From the NCBI GenBank assembly GCA_966210515.1, contig CBIHLM010000011.1, forward strand, positions 1 to 64,000: a stretch of 64,000 nt of DNA, in the 5' to 3' direction. This document shows positions 1-8,700 of the stretch, piece by piece. The first letter of the stretch is position 1. Each line of letters opens with the position of its first letter. The stretch is from Paradesertivirga sp966210515 (GTDB taxonomy: Bacteria > Bacteroidota > Bacteroidia > Sphingobacteriales > Sphingobacteriaceae). The notes under the pieces are model-generated. The model searched no databases, was not told the DNA's origin, and saw only the letters and a list, made by a program, of their open reading frames with translations. A program made the translations under genes and the position numbers.

Positions 1-2
1 TA

Positions 3-203
3 CGTCTAACTGGTAAACACGAAACTGCATCAATTCATGATTTCAGTTACGGAGTTTCAGATCGTGGTGCTTCGATTCGTATCCCTCTTTACACTCAGGA
101 ACACGGTTGGAAAGGTTACTTAGAAGATCGTCGTCCAAATTCAGCTGCGGATCCTTATAAAGTTGCAGCACGTATTATCAAAACTGTTAAATCGGTTTTA
201 TAA
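3..203 (+). CDS. glnA: Glutamine synthetase, C-terminal 66 residues (5' end outside window)
   Basis: Reading from base 3 gives an open frame that begins RLTGKHETASIHDFSYG and continues DRGASIRIP to a TAA at 201-203. This is the C-terminal end of a glutamine synthetase of the eukaryote-like GSII (beta-Grasp) type found in Bacteroidota. The enzyme joins glutamate and ammonia at the cost of ATP in the cytoplasm. The RGASIR stretch carries the arginine that contacts substrate or nucleotide in the family. The start and N-terminal domain lie left of the window, so completeness cannot be judged. A hairpin terminator follows 18 bases after the stop, so this is the end of the transcript. Confidence 0.9.
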   Translation, partial: RLTGKHETASIHDFSYGVSDRGASIRIPLYTQEHGWKGYLEDRRPNSAADPYKVAARIIKTVKSVL

Positions 204-221
204 TAACAGAAGAATAATTTT

Positions 222-254
222 AATCCCCTGGATCACGCGTTCAGGGGATTTTTT
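222..254 (+). terminator. Rho-independent terminator after glnA
   Basis: A perfect 9-bp stem, AATCCCCTG (222-230) with CAGGGGATT (242-250), has an 11-base loop and is followed by a T-run. It lies just after the glutamine synthetase stop on the same strand. Confidence 0.85.
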
Positions 255-314
255 GTTTAGAGATGATTTTAAATTGTTTGTTCAAATGATAATTGGGACT
301 TTTGTGATTAGCTG

Positions 315-710
315 TTATTTTTTTGAAAGGTATTCCTCATAGTTGCCGGATTTAATGCGCCGTAAGCCGGTAACCGGCAGATTATACAGATAGGTCCAGC
401 ATTGGACCGTATCGGTTTCGGTCTCCACCTCGATTACTTGTCGAATGAACTCGTTCGGTTCGGGAAACTCAGAACCAAAGCCCTCGTACTCATCTAATAT
501 CTTGAACGCGTGTTCGCTATTTGTTAAGGTAACCAGATTTCCCCAAACATGAGTTTCCGCATATACATTAACTACAGCCCCCGGATATTCACCGATATCG
601 TATAAATGCCCCCTGAATTTTCCCGTGCATAACCATATGCTATTATTTTGTAAATAGGATCCAAACGGATTGCTCGATTGTAGTAGTGTTCCGTAGACAA
701 ATAAATTCAT
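315..710 (-). CDS. Gamma-glutamylcyclotransferase-like (AIG2/GGCT fold) protein
   Basis: This 131-residue protein starts MNLFVYGTLL, the glycine-rich YGTL substrate-binding motif of the GGCT/AIG2-like fold. It contains the family's acidic DEYEGF motif near residues 73-78, whose glutamate is the expected catalytic base. Enzymes of this fold release 5-oxoproline from gamma-glutamyl amines or peptides, but small bacterial members are rarely characterised, so the substrate is open. Length is normal for the family and there is no signal peptide. It is transcribed alone, divergent from the PhnA-domain gene at 816. No clear promoter was found. Confidence 0.8.
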   Translation of the reverse strand: MNLFVYGTLLQSSNPFGSYLQNNSIWLCTGKFRGHLYDIGEYPGAVVNVYAETHVWGNLVTLTNSEHAFKILDEYEGFGSEFPEPNEFIRQVIEVETETDTVQCWTYLYNLPVTGLRRIKSGNYEEYLSKK

Positions 711-802
711 ACTTAGATCTTATCTTAAATCTTCTAAACCTGCTGGTAAGGACGCGTTCCTAGAATTATAAATCAACGCCCTGAGAAAATAAATTTTAAG
801 AT

Positions 803-810
803 TACTTTTG
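803..810 (+). promoter_or_regulatory. Predicted -7 element TACTTTTG for the PhnA-domain gene
   Basis: A perfect TAnnTTTG match lies only 5 bases (811-815) before the ATG at 816, so the transcript would begin at or next to the start codon. No convincing -33 TTTG is visible. Confidence 0.5.
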
Positions 811-815
811 CTGCA

Positions 816-1394
816 ATGGCAATAAATATACAACTCCAAAACAGAAGTAACCATATGTGCGAGCTTTGCGGTAAGCAGGATGATAATTTGATCGCATATG
901 CCGTTCCTCCGAAAACTGATGAATCAACAGATAATCAGGTAGTTTTATGTGGCGAATGCTTTGATCAAATAACATCTGATAATTATACGAACATCCATCA
1001 CTGGCGCTGTCTGGAAGGAAGCATTTGGAGCGAAGTGCCGGCAGTTCAAGTGCTTTCGTACAAAATATTAACTCAGTTATCTTCCGAGGAGTGGGCCAGA
1101 GATGCTATGGAGGCTGCATATCTCGATGACTCACTTATCGAATGGGCTAATGCTGAAGCTGCACTGGAAGCAGAGAAGGTTATTCATAAGGATAGTTACG
1201 GAGTAGTTTTGGAATCTGGGGATACAGTTGTTTTAACAGAAAATCTGAATGTAAAAGGAACCAATTATATAGCTCCTAAGGGAACGATTGTCAGGAAAGT
1301 GCGGCTTGTGCATGATAACGCCGAACAAATAGAGGGAAAGGTGAACGGAGATACGATTGTTATTCTCACTAAGTTCGTAAGAAAGTCGGTGTAA
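816..1394 (+). CDS. PhnA/YjdM-domain zinc-ribbon protein
   Basis: This 192-residue protein has two parts. The first 50 or so residues contain CELCGK and CGEC, two CxxC pairs that suit a treble-clef or zinc-ribbon fold. The last 70 residues match the PhnA C-terminal domain: KDSYG, then SGDTVVLTENLNVKG, GTIVRKVRLV and a final ILTKFVRK. The family is named for a gene near phosphonate genes in Escherichia coli, but its role in phosphonate use is not established, and no phosphonate genes are nearby. It is a single gene with its own predicted promoter. The biochemical function is unknown. Confidence 0.8.
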   Translation: MAINIQLQNRSNHMCELCGKQDDNLIAYAVPPKTDESTDNQVVLCGECFDQITSDNYTNIHHWRCLEGSIWSEVPAVQVLSYKILTQLSSEEWARDAMEAAYLDDSLIEWANAEAALEAEKVIHKDSYGVVLESGDTVVLTENLNVKGTNYIAPKGTIVRKVRLVHDNAEQIEGKVNGDTIVILTKFVRKSV

Positions 1395-1634
1395 GAATCG
1401 CTTCGTCGAGTGTTTAAGGAACCAGTGATGTTTTCGCTTAGCGCCCGGTGCGAAATTTGTCCAGCTTATAATATCTTTTGTATGCTTATGACGATGATCG
1501 GAGATGTTTTTTAAACAATATGCTTTTTATTTCTTTATTTTAAATGTCAATACAATTTGACCCACAAATTTCGTTCATAACCGTAATATTAAGCAATTTC
1601 TCAGTAAATAAAAATTCAATAAATTATCTATCTT

Positions 1635-2726
1635 ATGATATTATCCCGAAAAGGAGCTTTCGTCGCAGCTCTTACTTTTTCGAATCTTTTTTTTATTTCA
1701 TGTTCTCAGAATGCTAATAAAGCGTCAGTAGGAAAGGATTCCTTGACAACTGCCTCTGTTGAAGCAAAGCCTGCTGTTACCACAGAAACGCAAGCTGCAA
1801 ATTTATCCTACACGCCCAATGAGCTAGGTAAAGTGATGGTATTGGAATATCACCTCATCGGTTATCCCGAGGATCGCTGGAGACGAACGCCGGAAAACTT
1901 TCGTAAAGACTTGCAAATGCTTTATGACAATGATTTCTATCCCGTATCTGTATTAGACATTGCTCATGGAAACTTAAATGTGCCTGCAGGGAAAACCCCT
2001 TTTGCGATCACGCTTGACGACTCAAGTGCGGGGCAATTTCGCTATATCGAAAAAAATGGACAGCTGGTAATAGATCCTGAATGTGCTTTGGGAATTATGG
2101 AGGATTTTAAAAAGAAACATCGGGATTTCCCTATAACAGCAACCTTTTACGTTTTGCCGGCGATTAAACCTACGCTCAGATTGTTCGCTCAGCCCGAGTA
2201 TAAAAAGCAGAAATTAGAATGGCTGGTTCAAAACGGATATGAAGTAGGCAGTCATAACTGGTATCATTCCATGCTTTCTAAATTAAGTGACGCGGAGGTT
2301 CAGAAGCATCTTTCTATGTTTGTTAAAGAGATTAGAGAGTTTTTACCCGCCTACGAAGTGAAAACGATGGCCTTGCCCTTAGGAATGCACGCAAAAAACA
2401 GAGCTCTTGAATCGAAGGGCGAATTTGAAGGTATAAAATACAATCATCAGGCAGTACTGCTGGTAGGTTCGGTGAGTTCGGTATCTCCCTTTTCAAAGGA
2501 CTTTAAACCTTTAGCCATTCAGCGTGTGCAGGCAGGTGAGCATACCGAAAACCCTGAGACGTTTATGAAGAGTCAGATAAAACATAAAACACGTTTTGTG
2601 TCGGATGGCGATCCGAAGACGATTTCAGCGCCTGAAAAGCTAAAGGATCAATTAAAACCCGGCCTTGAGAAGAAATACAATATCAAGTGGATTAAAGAAG
2701 AAGAGAAGGTTGCTGCCGAACTTTAA
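1635..2726 (+). CDS. Polysaccharide deacetylase (NodB-like) lipoprotein
   Basis: The 363-residue product has a lipoprotein signal ending FFISC (Cys23), so it is probably anchored at the outer membrane or facing the periplasm. The NodB-type core shows VMVLEYH, ITLDDS around residues 125-130 (in place of TFDDG) and SHNWYH at 206-211, which gives the HxxxH metal pair. These residues fit a metal-dependent carbohydrate esterase family 4 enzyme removing N- or O-acetyl groups. The substrate cannot be read from the sequence; peptidoglycan or surface polysaccharide are the usual choices. The gene stands alone, and its stop is followed after 11 bases by a strongly structured intergenic stretch. Confidence 0.8.
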   Translation: MILSRKGAFVAALTFSNLFFISCSQNANKASVGKDSLTTASVEAKPAVTTETQAANLSYTPNELGKVMVLEYHLIGYPEDRWRRTPENFRKDLQMLYDNDFYPVSVLDIAHGNLNVPAGKTPFAITLDDSSAGQFRYIEKNGQLVIDPECALGIMEDFKKKHRDFPITATFYVLPAIKPTLRLFAQPEYKKQKLEWLVQNGYEVGSHNWYHSMLSKLSDAEVQKHLSMFVKEIREFLPAYEVKTMALPLGMHAKNRALESKGEFEGIKYNHQAVLLVGSVSSVSPFSKDFKPLAIQRVQAGEHTENPETFMKSQIKHKTRFVSDGDPKTISAPEKLKDQLKPGLEKKYNIKWIKEEEKVAAEL

Positions 2727-2737
2727 TGCTGAATCAT

Positions 2738-2957
2738 TCCTCGTTGTAAAACCTGATGGCACAAAAAGCCACCAGCATATGTAATGGAAAGGCAAAACAC
2801 GAGGACAGGGGGGTGATCGAGATTGCTTAGGGACAAATTCGGGGATCTTACGTTCGCCAACGTAGGATGATCGAATGAGTCTCGAACAAGGTACGAACTT
2901 GAGTGCCAAATGACCGGGCAAAGCAGTAGCTTCAGATTCGTGTTATCCAGGCTTTTT
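2738..2957. other. Structured intergenic element between convergent genes (possible ncRNA or dispersed repeat)
   Basis: This part of the 373-base gap (2727-3099) between two convergent genes holds nested inverted repeats. TCCTCGT (2738-2744) pairs with ACGAGGA (2799-2805) around a hairpin formed by CTGaTGGC (2753-2760) and GCCAcCAG (2768-2775). TCGAGA (2817-2822) pairs with TCTCGA (2880-2885) around GATC (2844-2847)/GATC (2869-2872) and TACGTT (2849-2854)/AACGTA (2859-2864). A T-run lies at the right end. I see no credible protein: the longest minus-strand frame crosses into the deacetylase gene and has no recognisable motif. The rest of the gap is AT-rich and shows nothing clear. Confidence 0.45.
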
Positions 2958-3099
2958 TAAACGCTAAAAATCAGTTTTTTTTTGTCTTCTTCACAACTTT
3001 TGTACCTAATCGCAAATTACACGCTTAATTATTATTATTAAAAAACTGAGATGAAGTAGGGCGCATAATCTTCAGAAAAATCACTTTTTTAAATTGAGG

Positions 3100-4164
3100 C
3101 TATTTCATTAAATCATTATAAAAATCCAGACTCTCTATAATTTGATCTTCTGTGAGATAAATATTATAGTCGCATTTTCCAATCTCACTAAGCAGGGCGA
3201 ATCCGATCTGTCCTTGTAAGTTCTTTTTATCGTTTTTCATGTAATCGATTACCTCTTCATAAATCACTTTGGAAAAAGGGTAGTCTGGAAAAACTGAGCG
3301 AATAAAGGTGATGAGTTCATCCAGCTCTGGGCCGCTTAAAGCATTGTATTTATGCGAAAGATAGCCTTCGCAAATCATACCAAGTGCGATAGCTTCGCCA
3401 TGAAGCAAGGGTTTTTTATCTGTTTTTAACGAATAAGTCTCTATTGCATGACCAATAGTGTGTCCGAAGTTTAATGTTTTGCGTAAACCTTTTTCAAAAG
3501 GATCGGTAGTTACCACGTGGTTCTTAATTTCCACAGAATGATAAATGACTTCCTGCGGGAGATTCGCTACATCGACCGATTTGATTTGCTGGAAATAAGA
3601 CTTGTCAGCAATTAACCCATGTTTAACAACCTCTGCAAAACCCGAAATTAGCTGGGCTTTATCCAGTGTTGCTAAAAACTCTGAGCAGATAAATACAGCT
3701 TTAGGTTGAGTGAAAGTTCCGACAATGTTTTTAACGCTACCTAAATCTATTCCTGTTTTCCCGCCAACCGACGCATCGACCTGAGATAACAGGGTTGTTG
3801 GAATTTGAACGAAATCGATTCCTCTTTTAAAAGTCGAGGCTGCGAAACCACCCATATCCGTAACTACGCCACCTCCCAAATTAATCAGAAGGCTATTTCT
3901 ATCAGCGCCGAAATCTAAGAGCATGTGCCAAACCCCAATGCAATAATCTATATTCTTGTTTTCCTCGCCCGGATCGACCTCAATAATGTCGTAGTTTGTT
4001 AAATCAGGCAAATATTTGCCGATAAGCGGCATGCAATGTTCTGATGTGTTTAAATCGGTAAGAAAAAAAATCTTGGAGTACGTAGAGTTTTCCAGGAAAG
4101 ATTTCAGATCTGAAAGTTGATTATCAAAAAATACGGAATACCCGTTGCTTTGTATCGGCTGCAT
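3100..4164 (-). CDS. aroB: 3-dehydroquinate synthase
   Basis: This 354-residue enzyme converts DAHP to 3-dehydroquinate, the second step of the shikimate pathway, using NAD and a divalent metal. It shows the NAD-binding run GGGVVTDMGGFAAS, then PTTLLSQVDASVGGKTGID, the metal-ligand motif LNFGHTIGHAIE and a second ligand region LHGEAIALGM. Length is normal. Its ATG overlaps the stop of the upstream S4-domain gene by one base (4164), so the two are translationally coupled in one operon. It converges on the deacetylase gene across a 373-base gap. Confidence 0.96.
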   Translation of the reverse strand: MQPIQSNGYSVFFDNQLSDLKSFLENSTYSKIFFLTDLNTSEHCMPLIGKYLPDLTNYDIIEVDPGEENKNIDYCIGVWHMLLDFGADRNSLLINLGGGVVTDMGGFAASTFKRGIDFVQIPTTLLSQVDASVGGKTGIDLGSVKNIVGTFTQPKAVFICSEFLATLDKAQLISGFAEVVKHGLIADKSYFQQIKSVDVANLPQEVIYHSVEIKNHVVTTDPFEKGLRKTLNFGHTIGHAIETYSLKTDKKPLLHGEAIALGMICEGYLSHKYNALSGPELDELITFIRSVFPDYPFSKVIYEEVIDYMKNDKKNLQGQIGFALLSEIGKCDYNIYLTEDQIIESLDFYNDLMK

Positions 4165-4370
4165 TATTTAACGATGATTTTTTTATTGTCGAACTCCACT
4201 GTGTCGCCCCGCTTCACTTTCAGACGTTTTCTGTAATCTACTACACCATTATACTTAACTAATCCCTCTGCAACAACTATTTGAGCATGACCACCGGTTT
4301 GAACCAGGTTGGTTGCTTTTAACAACTGTATCAAAGGAATGAAATCGCCTTCCAGTTTAAACTCAATCAT
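4164..4370 (-). CDS. S4-domain RNA-binding protein (YbcJ/YaaA-like)
   Basis: This small 68-residue protein is almost entirely one S4 RNA-binding domain: LIQLLKATNLVQTGGHAQ, then the loop VKYNGVVDYRKRLKVKRGD and a final beta strand. Homologues bind structured RNA, and some are linked to ribosome assembly. It overlaps the aroB start by one base and is the first gene of the pair. A perfect -7 element TAAGTTTG lies 4 bases before its start. Its exact RNA target is not known. Confidence 0.85.
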   Translation of the reverse strand: MIEFKLEGDFIPLIQLLKATNLVQTGGHAQIVVAEGLVKYNGVVDYRKRLKVKRGDTVEFDNKKIIVK

Positions 4371-4374
4371 GCTG

Positions 4375-4382
4375 CAAACTTA
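4375..4382 (-). promoter_or_regulatory. Predicted -7 element TAAGTTTG for the S4/aroB operon
   Basis: Read on the minus strand this is a perfect TAnnTTTG, with 4 bases (4371-4374) between it and the ATG at 4370. It predicts a nearly leaderless mRNA. Confidence 0.5.
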
Positions 4383-4417
4383 CAATCCTTCGGCAACAAA
4401 TTGAATTGATATTCTGT

Positions 4418-4425
4418 TAAATTTG
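4418..4425 (+). promoter_or_regulatory. Predicted -7 element TAAATTTG for proline dehydrogenase
   Basis: A perfect TAnnTTTG lies 3 bases before the ATG at 4429. It sits 35 bases from the divergent S4/aroB element, so the two promoters share a very short region. The -33 box is not obvious. Confidence 0.45.
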
Positions 4426-4428
4426 TGA

Positions 4429-5637
4429 ATGATTGAAAATGTGAGCGACCAGAACTCAACAAATATCCCAATAAACTTTGATAATACAGAAATTGCATTC
4501 CGTGGGAGGAGTGATGCCGAGCTTCATCAGTCGTATAAACTTTTTAAGCTTATTAATAATCCGCTTGTGGCAAAAATTGGCCCTGCGGTTACAAGTTTTG
4601 CTCTTAAAATGGGCTTACCAATTGGGGGCTTAATAAAAAAGACAATTTTTAGGCAGTTTTGCGGCGGCGAATCTGTTGAGGAATGCGCTCCTGTGATCGC
4701 GAAGTTATGGGAAGGAAATGTGGGCACTATTTTAGATTACTCCGTCGAAGGTCAACAAGATGAGGAAAGTTACCGGATGACAACCGCAGAAGTAATTAAA
4801 AACCTCCAGCGGGCAGCCTCCGACGATCGCATACCTTTTACTGTGTTTAAATTAAGTGGATTAGCCCGGGTAGAATTGTTAGAAAAAATTAGTGCCGGAT
4901 CGGATTTGAGTGCAGCCGAAGAAACTGAGTATTTTAAAGTTAAGGGCCGGGTCAATAACATTTGCAAAACAGCCTATGATTTGGAAGTTTCAGTGATGAT
5001 TGATGCGGAAGAATCGTGGATTCAAAAGGCTATAGACTCTTTGGTTATAGAGACCATGCAATTGTATAATTTAGAAAAAGCCATAGTATATAACACCTAT
5101 CAACTTTACCGCACAGATGGCTTAATAACACTAAAAGATCATTACACACAAGCAATGACCTACGGATTTATTCTGGGTGCTAAATTAGTTCGCGGCGCTT
5201 ACATGGAAAAGGAGAGGGAAAGAGCCCAAACATTGAAACAACCTTTGCCAATTCATTCAACAAAGACTGAAACGGATAACGATTACAATTCGGCATTGAA
5301 GTTTTGTATTCATCATTATGAAAATGTAGCAACGGTTGCGGGCACGCATAATGAAGAAAGCTGTCGTGTTATGGTTGGTTTAATCAAAGATTCGCTGGTG
5401 CCGTTTAACCATTCTCATTTATATTTTTCCCAATTACTTGGGATGAGTGATAATCTGAGCTTTAACCTCTCTGATGCTGGCTTTAACGTTGCTAAATACG
5501 TTCCATACGGCCCTGTAAAAGCAGTTCTGCCTTATTTGTTCAGGCGAGCTGAAGAAAATGCCGCTATATCCGGGCAAATGGGCAGAGAATTAAGCTTAAT
5601 TATTGCTGAGCGGAAAAGAAGAGGGCTTCATCCTTGA
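4429..5637 (+). CDS. Proline dehydrogenase (PRODH), stand-alone
   Basis: This 402-residue flavoenzyme oxidises proline to pyrroline-5-carboxylate. Visible family features are KLSGLAR in the barrel, EESWIQ near the middle, LVRGAYMEKER (substrate-binding and gating region), VAGTHNEES and the C-terminal VPYGPVKAVLPYLFRRAEEN with RRAEEN contacting proline. It is the mono-functional form, without the P5C dehydrogenase domain of PutA, as is usual in Bacteroidota. It has no signal peptide and should be cytoplasmic or membrane-associated. It is monocistronic and divergent from S4/aroB. Confidence 0.93.
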   Translation: MIENVSDQNSTNIPINFDNTEIAFRGRSDAELHQSYKLFKLINNPLVAKIGPAVTSFALKMGLPIGGLIKKTIFRQFCGGESVEECAPVIAKLWEGNVGTILDYSVEGQQDEESYRMTTAEVIKNLQRAASDDRIPFTVFKLSGLARVELLEKISAGSDLSAAEETEYFKVKGRVNNICKTAYDLEVSVMIDAEESWIQKAIDSLVIETMQLYNLEKAIVYNTYQLYRTDGLITLKDHYTQAMTYGFILGAKLVRGAYMEKERERAQTLKQPLPIHSTKTETDNDYNSALKFCIHHYENVATVAGTHNEESCRVMVGLIKDSLVPFNHSHLYFSQLLGMSDNLSFNLSDAGFNVAKYVPYGPVKAVLPYLFRRAEENAAISGQMGRELSLIIAERKRRGLHP

Positions 5638-5650
5638 CAGTTCCTGCGTT

Positions 5651-5680
5651 TTTGCAACCGCTAATATTTAGTTATATTAG
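5651..5680 (+). promoter_or_regulatory. Predicted -33/-7 promoter for the HTCS gene
   Basis: TTTG (5651-5654) is separated by 18 bases from TATATTAG (5673-5680), a one-mismatch form of TAnnTTTG. The predicted start near 5685 gives a leader of about 36 bases that contains an 8-bp inverted repeat. Confidence 0.45.
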
Positions 5681-5685
5681 GCATT

Positions 5686-5706
5686 AAATCACATCCTTTG
5701 TGATTT
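5686..5706 (+). repeat. 8-bp inverted repeat in the HTCS leader
   Basis: AAATCACA (5686-5693) and TGTGATTT (5699-5706) form a perfect inverted repeat with a 5-base spacer, 14 bases before the HTCS start codon. It could be an mRNA hairpin near the start codon or a dimeric regulator site. The TGTGA half-site resembles CRP-type operators, but the spacing differs. Confidence 0.55.
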
Positions 5707-5720
5707 CAATTATATAAACC

Positions 5721-8700
5721 ATGTATCGTAATCTATTTTTGGTGTGCATTGCCTTTATTTTTTGCGGCGGTGTATGGGGACAAAATGTACAATATCAGTT
5801 TTCCCATCTTGATATAACAAAGGGTTTATCGAATAATCAGGTAACTGCTATTTTTAAAGATAGCCGGGGTTTTATGTGGTTTGGTACTATGACGGGCTTA
5901 AACCGTTATGATGGTTTTAAATTCAAAGTATTTAAGCATAATCATCGCGATAGCACCTCTATTAATGATGATTTTATTGAAAGTATACAGGAAGGACCCG
6001 AGGGAAAATTGTGGATATTGACGCGGCATGGGTTTAATATATATAACCCGCTAACAGAAAATTTTGATCGTAATGTCAATAAATATTTAAGCCGGATTTC
6101 GATCGTATCTGAGGGCCTTAATGTAATCAAAAAAGGCAAGGACGGAAGCTTTTGGTTTGTAAATGCCAACCTTGGTATTTATCGGTATAATCCGGCAACA
6201 AAGAAAACTTTTCATTTTTTTTCAAAGAAGAATGATAAGTCATCTATTTACTCGAACTCTGTTTCAAGCATTGTAGAAGCCTCGGATGGCGATTTTTGGG
6301 TCATCTATACCGATGGGGTTTTGGATAGAATTAATCATCGTACGAATAAAGTTAATTACCGCTCGTATACGCTTAAGAACCAAAATTTCCCCAAAACAAT
6401 AAATTATGAGATGGCAATTGACGGGCAGGGGGACCTCTGGATGTATGGTAATGGAAGTGACATCGGCCTTTATTATTATAATCATCAGACTAAACAATTT
6501 AACCATTTCAATAAAAATTCGGCTTCAGGAAGATTGAATTCGAATATTGTGAATAATGTTATACAGGACAATACTGGTTTAATATGGATTGCTACCGATC
6601 ACGGCGGGGTTAATTTGTTGGAGAAAGAGGATTTTAAGATCAAATATCTCACTAACCGTGAGGACGACAAGAAAAGTGTCGGACAAAATAGTATAACGTC
6701 AATGTTTAAGGACAAATCAGGCATTATCTGGATTGGGACTTACAAACGAGGTGTTAGTTTTTATCATCAGGATATTATTAAGTTTCCACTGATCCGGCGT
6801 CACGCTTCAGATCCTAACAGTCTGCCATATGAAGACGTAAACCGCTTTGTCGAAGATATTAAAGGCAATTTGTGGATTGGAACTAATGGGGGCGGTTTGA
6901 TTTATTTTGACCGGAAAGCTAATAAATTTTCTCAGTACAAACATAGTACAACAAACTCTAATAGCTTAAGCAACGATGTTGTGGTCAGTTTGTGCATAGA
7001 TCATCAGCAAAAGCTCTGGATAGGAACTTATTTTGGTGGCCTGGATTGTTTCGACGGCAAAACATTCACTCATTACAGGCATAATGAGAGAGATCCGAAT
7101 AGTATTTCGGATGACCGGGTGTGGGAAATTTTCGAGGATTCTAATCGTACTTTATGGATTGGTACTTTAAATGGTGGCTTAAACAGGTTCGATCGGGAAA
7201 AGAAAATTTTTTATCATTATAAGTTAGGCTCAAATACCGTTAGCTCTAATTACACCTCTGCAATTTCGGAAGATAAAGAAGGCAATTTGTGGCTTGGCGG
7301 CACAAATGGAATAGACGTTTTATTGAAAAAATCAAAGAGGTTTAAGAACTTTAAACGCATTGATACTGTTCCTTCCAGTCTGATACACGACAACGTTAGT
7401 AACATGCTTATCGATAGCAGAGGACTGGTTTGGGCGGCAACCCGCGAGGGCCTAAGTATGCTGAATCCCAAAACAAATAGGTTTAGAAATTTTCAAAAGG
7501 AAGATGGCTTGCCCGATAATACCGTGATCGATATCCAGGAGGATTATAATCATAATTTGTGGTTGAGCACCTCGGATGGTCTCTCGAATCTTATTGTTTC
7601 GCGCGGTAAAACGGGGGCGCTTTCTTTCAGTTTCAAGAATTATGATGAAACAGACGGACTTCAAGGTTTAGAGTTTAATGAAAGTGCATCACTAAGAACA
7701 CGTAAAGGAGAGCTAATATTCGGTGGAGCCAATGGGTTTAATATTTTCGATCCTTCAACAATTCGTTCGAGCAGGAATCAGCCTTTATTAGTATTGACAG
7801 ATTTTCAGGTATTTAACAGAAGTGTAAAACCAGGCGATGAAATTAATGGACATGAAATTCTAAACAAGTCTATTACAACAAGCGACTCAGTGGTTCTCCG
7901 TTACAATGAAAATGTATTTTCGATTGAGTTTGCGGCGTTAAACTTTTTCAATACTGAAAAAGTTAAACTTCAGTATATGTTGCAGGGTTTTGATAATGAT
8001 TGGCTTACCGCTGAAAATAAAGTGCGCAAAGCAACATATACAAACCTGGATCCGGGTGATTATACATTCAAAGTTAGAGCCACAAACGAAGAAGGAATTT
8101 TTGGTGGAAAGGAATTACGTTTCCATATCAAAGTTCTACCACCTTTTTGGCGAACGACACTAGCCTATTTTATATACATTCTACTTGCGGGACTCGCATT
8201 ATTCACTTTACGCCGTCGTGGTATCCAGAAAATTAAAAGGCAATTTGAAATTGAGCAGGAAAGGCAGCAAGCAAAGCGGATGCATGAACTGGATATGATG
8301 AAAATTAAGTTCTTTACTAATGTAAGCCATGAATTTAGAACGCCTTTATCGCTTATTCTAGCTCCGGTTGAGAAAATGCTAAAGCAAACCGAAGAACCTG
8401 AACAGGTACGGCAAATGCAAATGATTAATAGAAATGCGAAACGTTTACTTAACCTGGTTAATCAATTGCTCGACTTCAGAAAAATGGAGGTGCAGGAATT
8501 AAAACTGCATCCGAAATCGGGTGATATTATAAAATTTATCAAAGAAATTTCTTTTTCATTTTCAGATGTTGCTGAGAAGAAAAATATTGCGTTTGTATTT
8601 GACTCAGAAATTGAAGTGCTTGAAACACGGTTTGATCATGATAAAATTGAACGTATTTTATTTAACCTACTTTCGAACTCATTTAAATTCACTTCAGAAT

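Noticed and set aside
1395..1634. Searched for a tRNA or riboswitch in the gap before the deacetylase
   Set aside because: No cloverleaf, no conserved aptamer motif and no strong hairpin seen.
2652..2921. An 89-codon minus-strand frame in the convergent gap
   Set aside because: It overlaps the end of the deacetylase gene, has no recognisable motif and lies on the inverted-repeat element.
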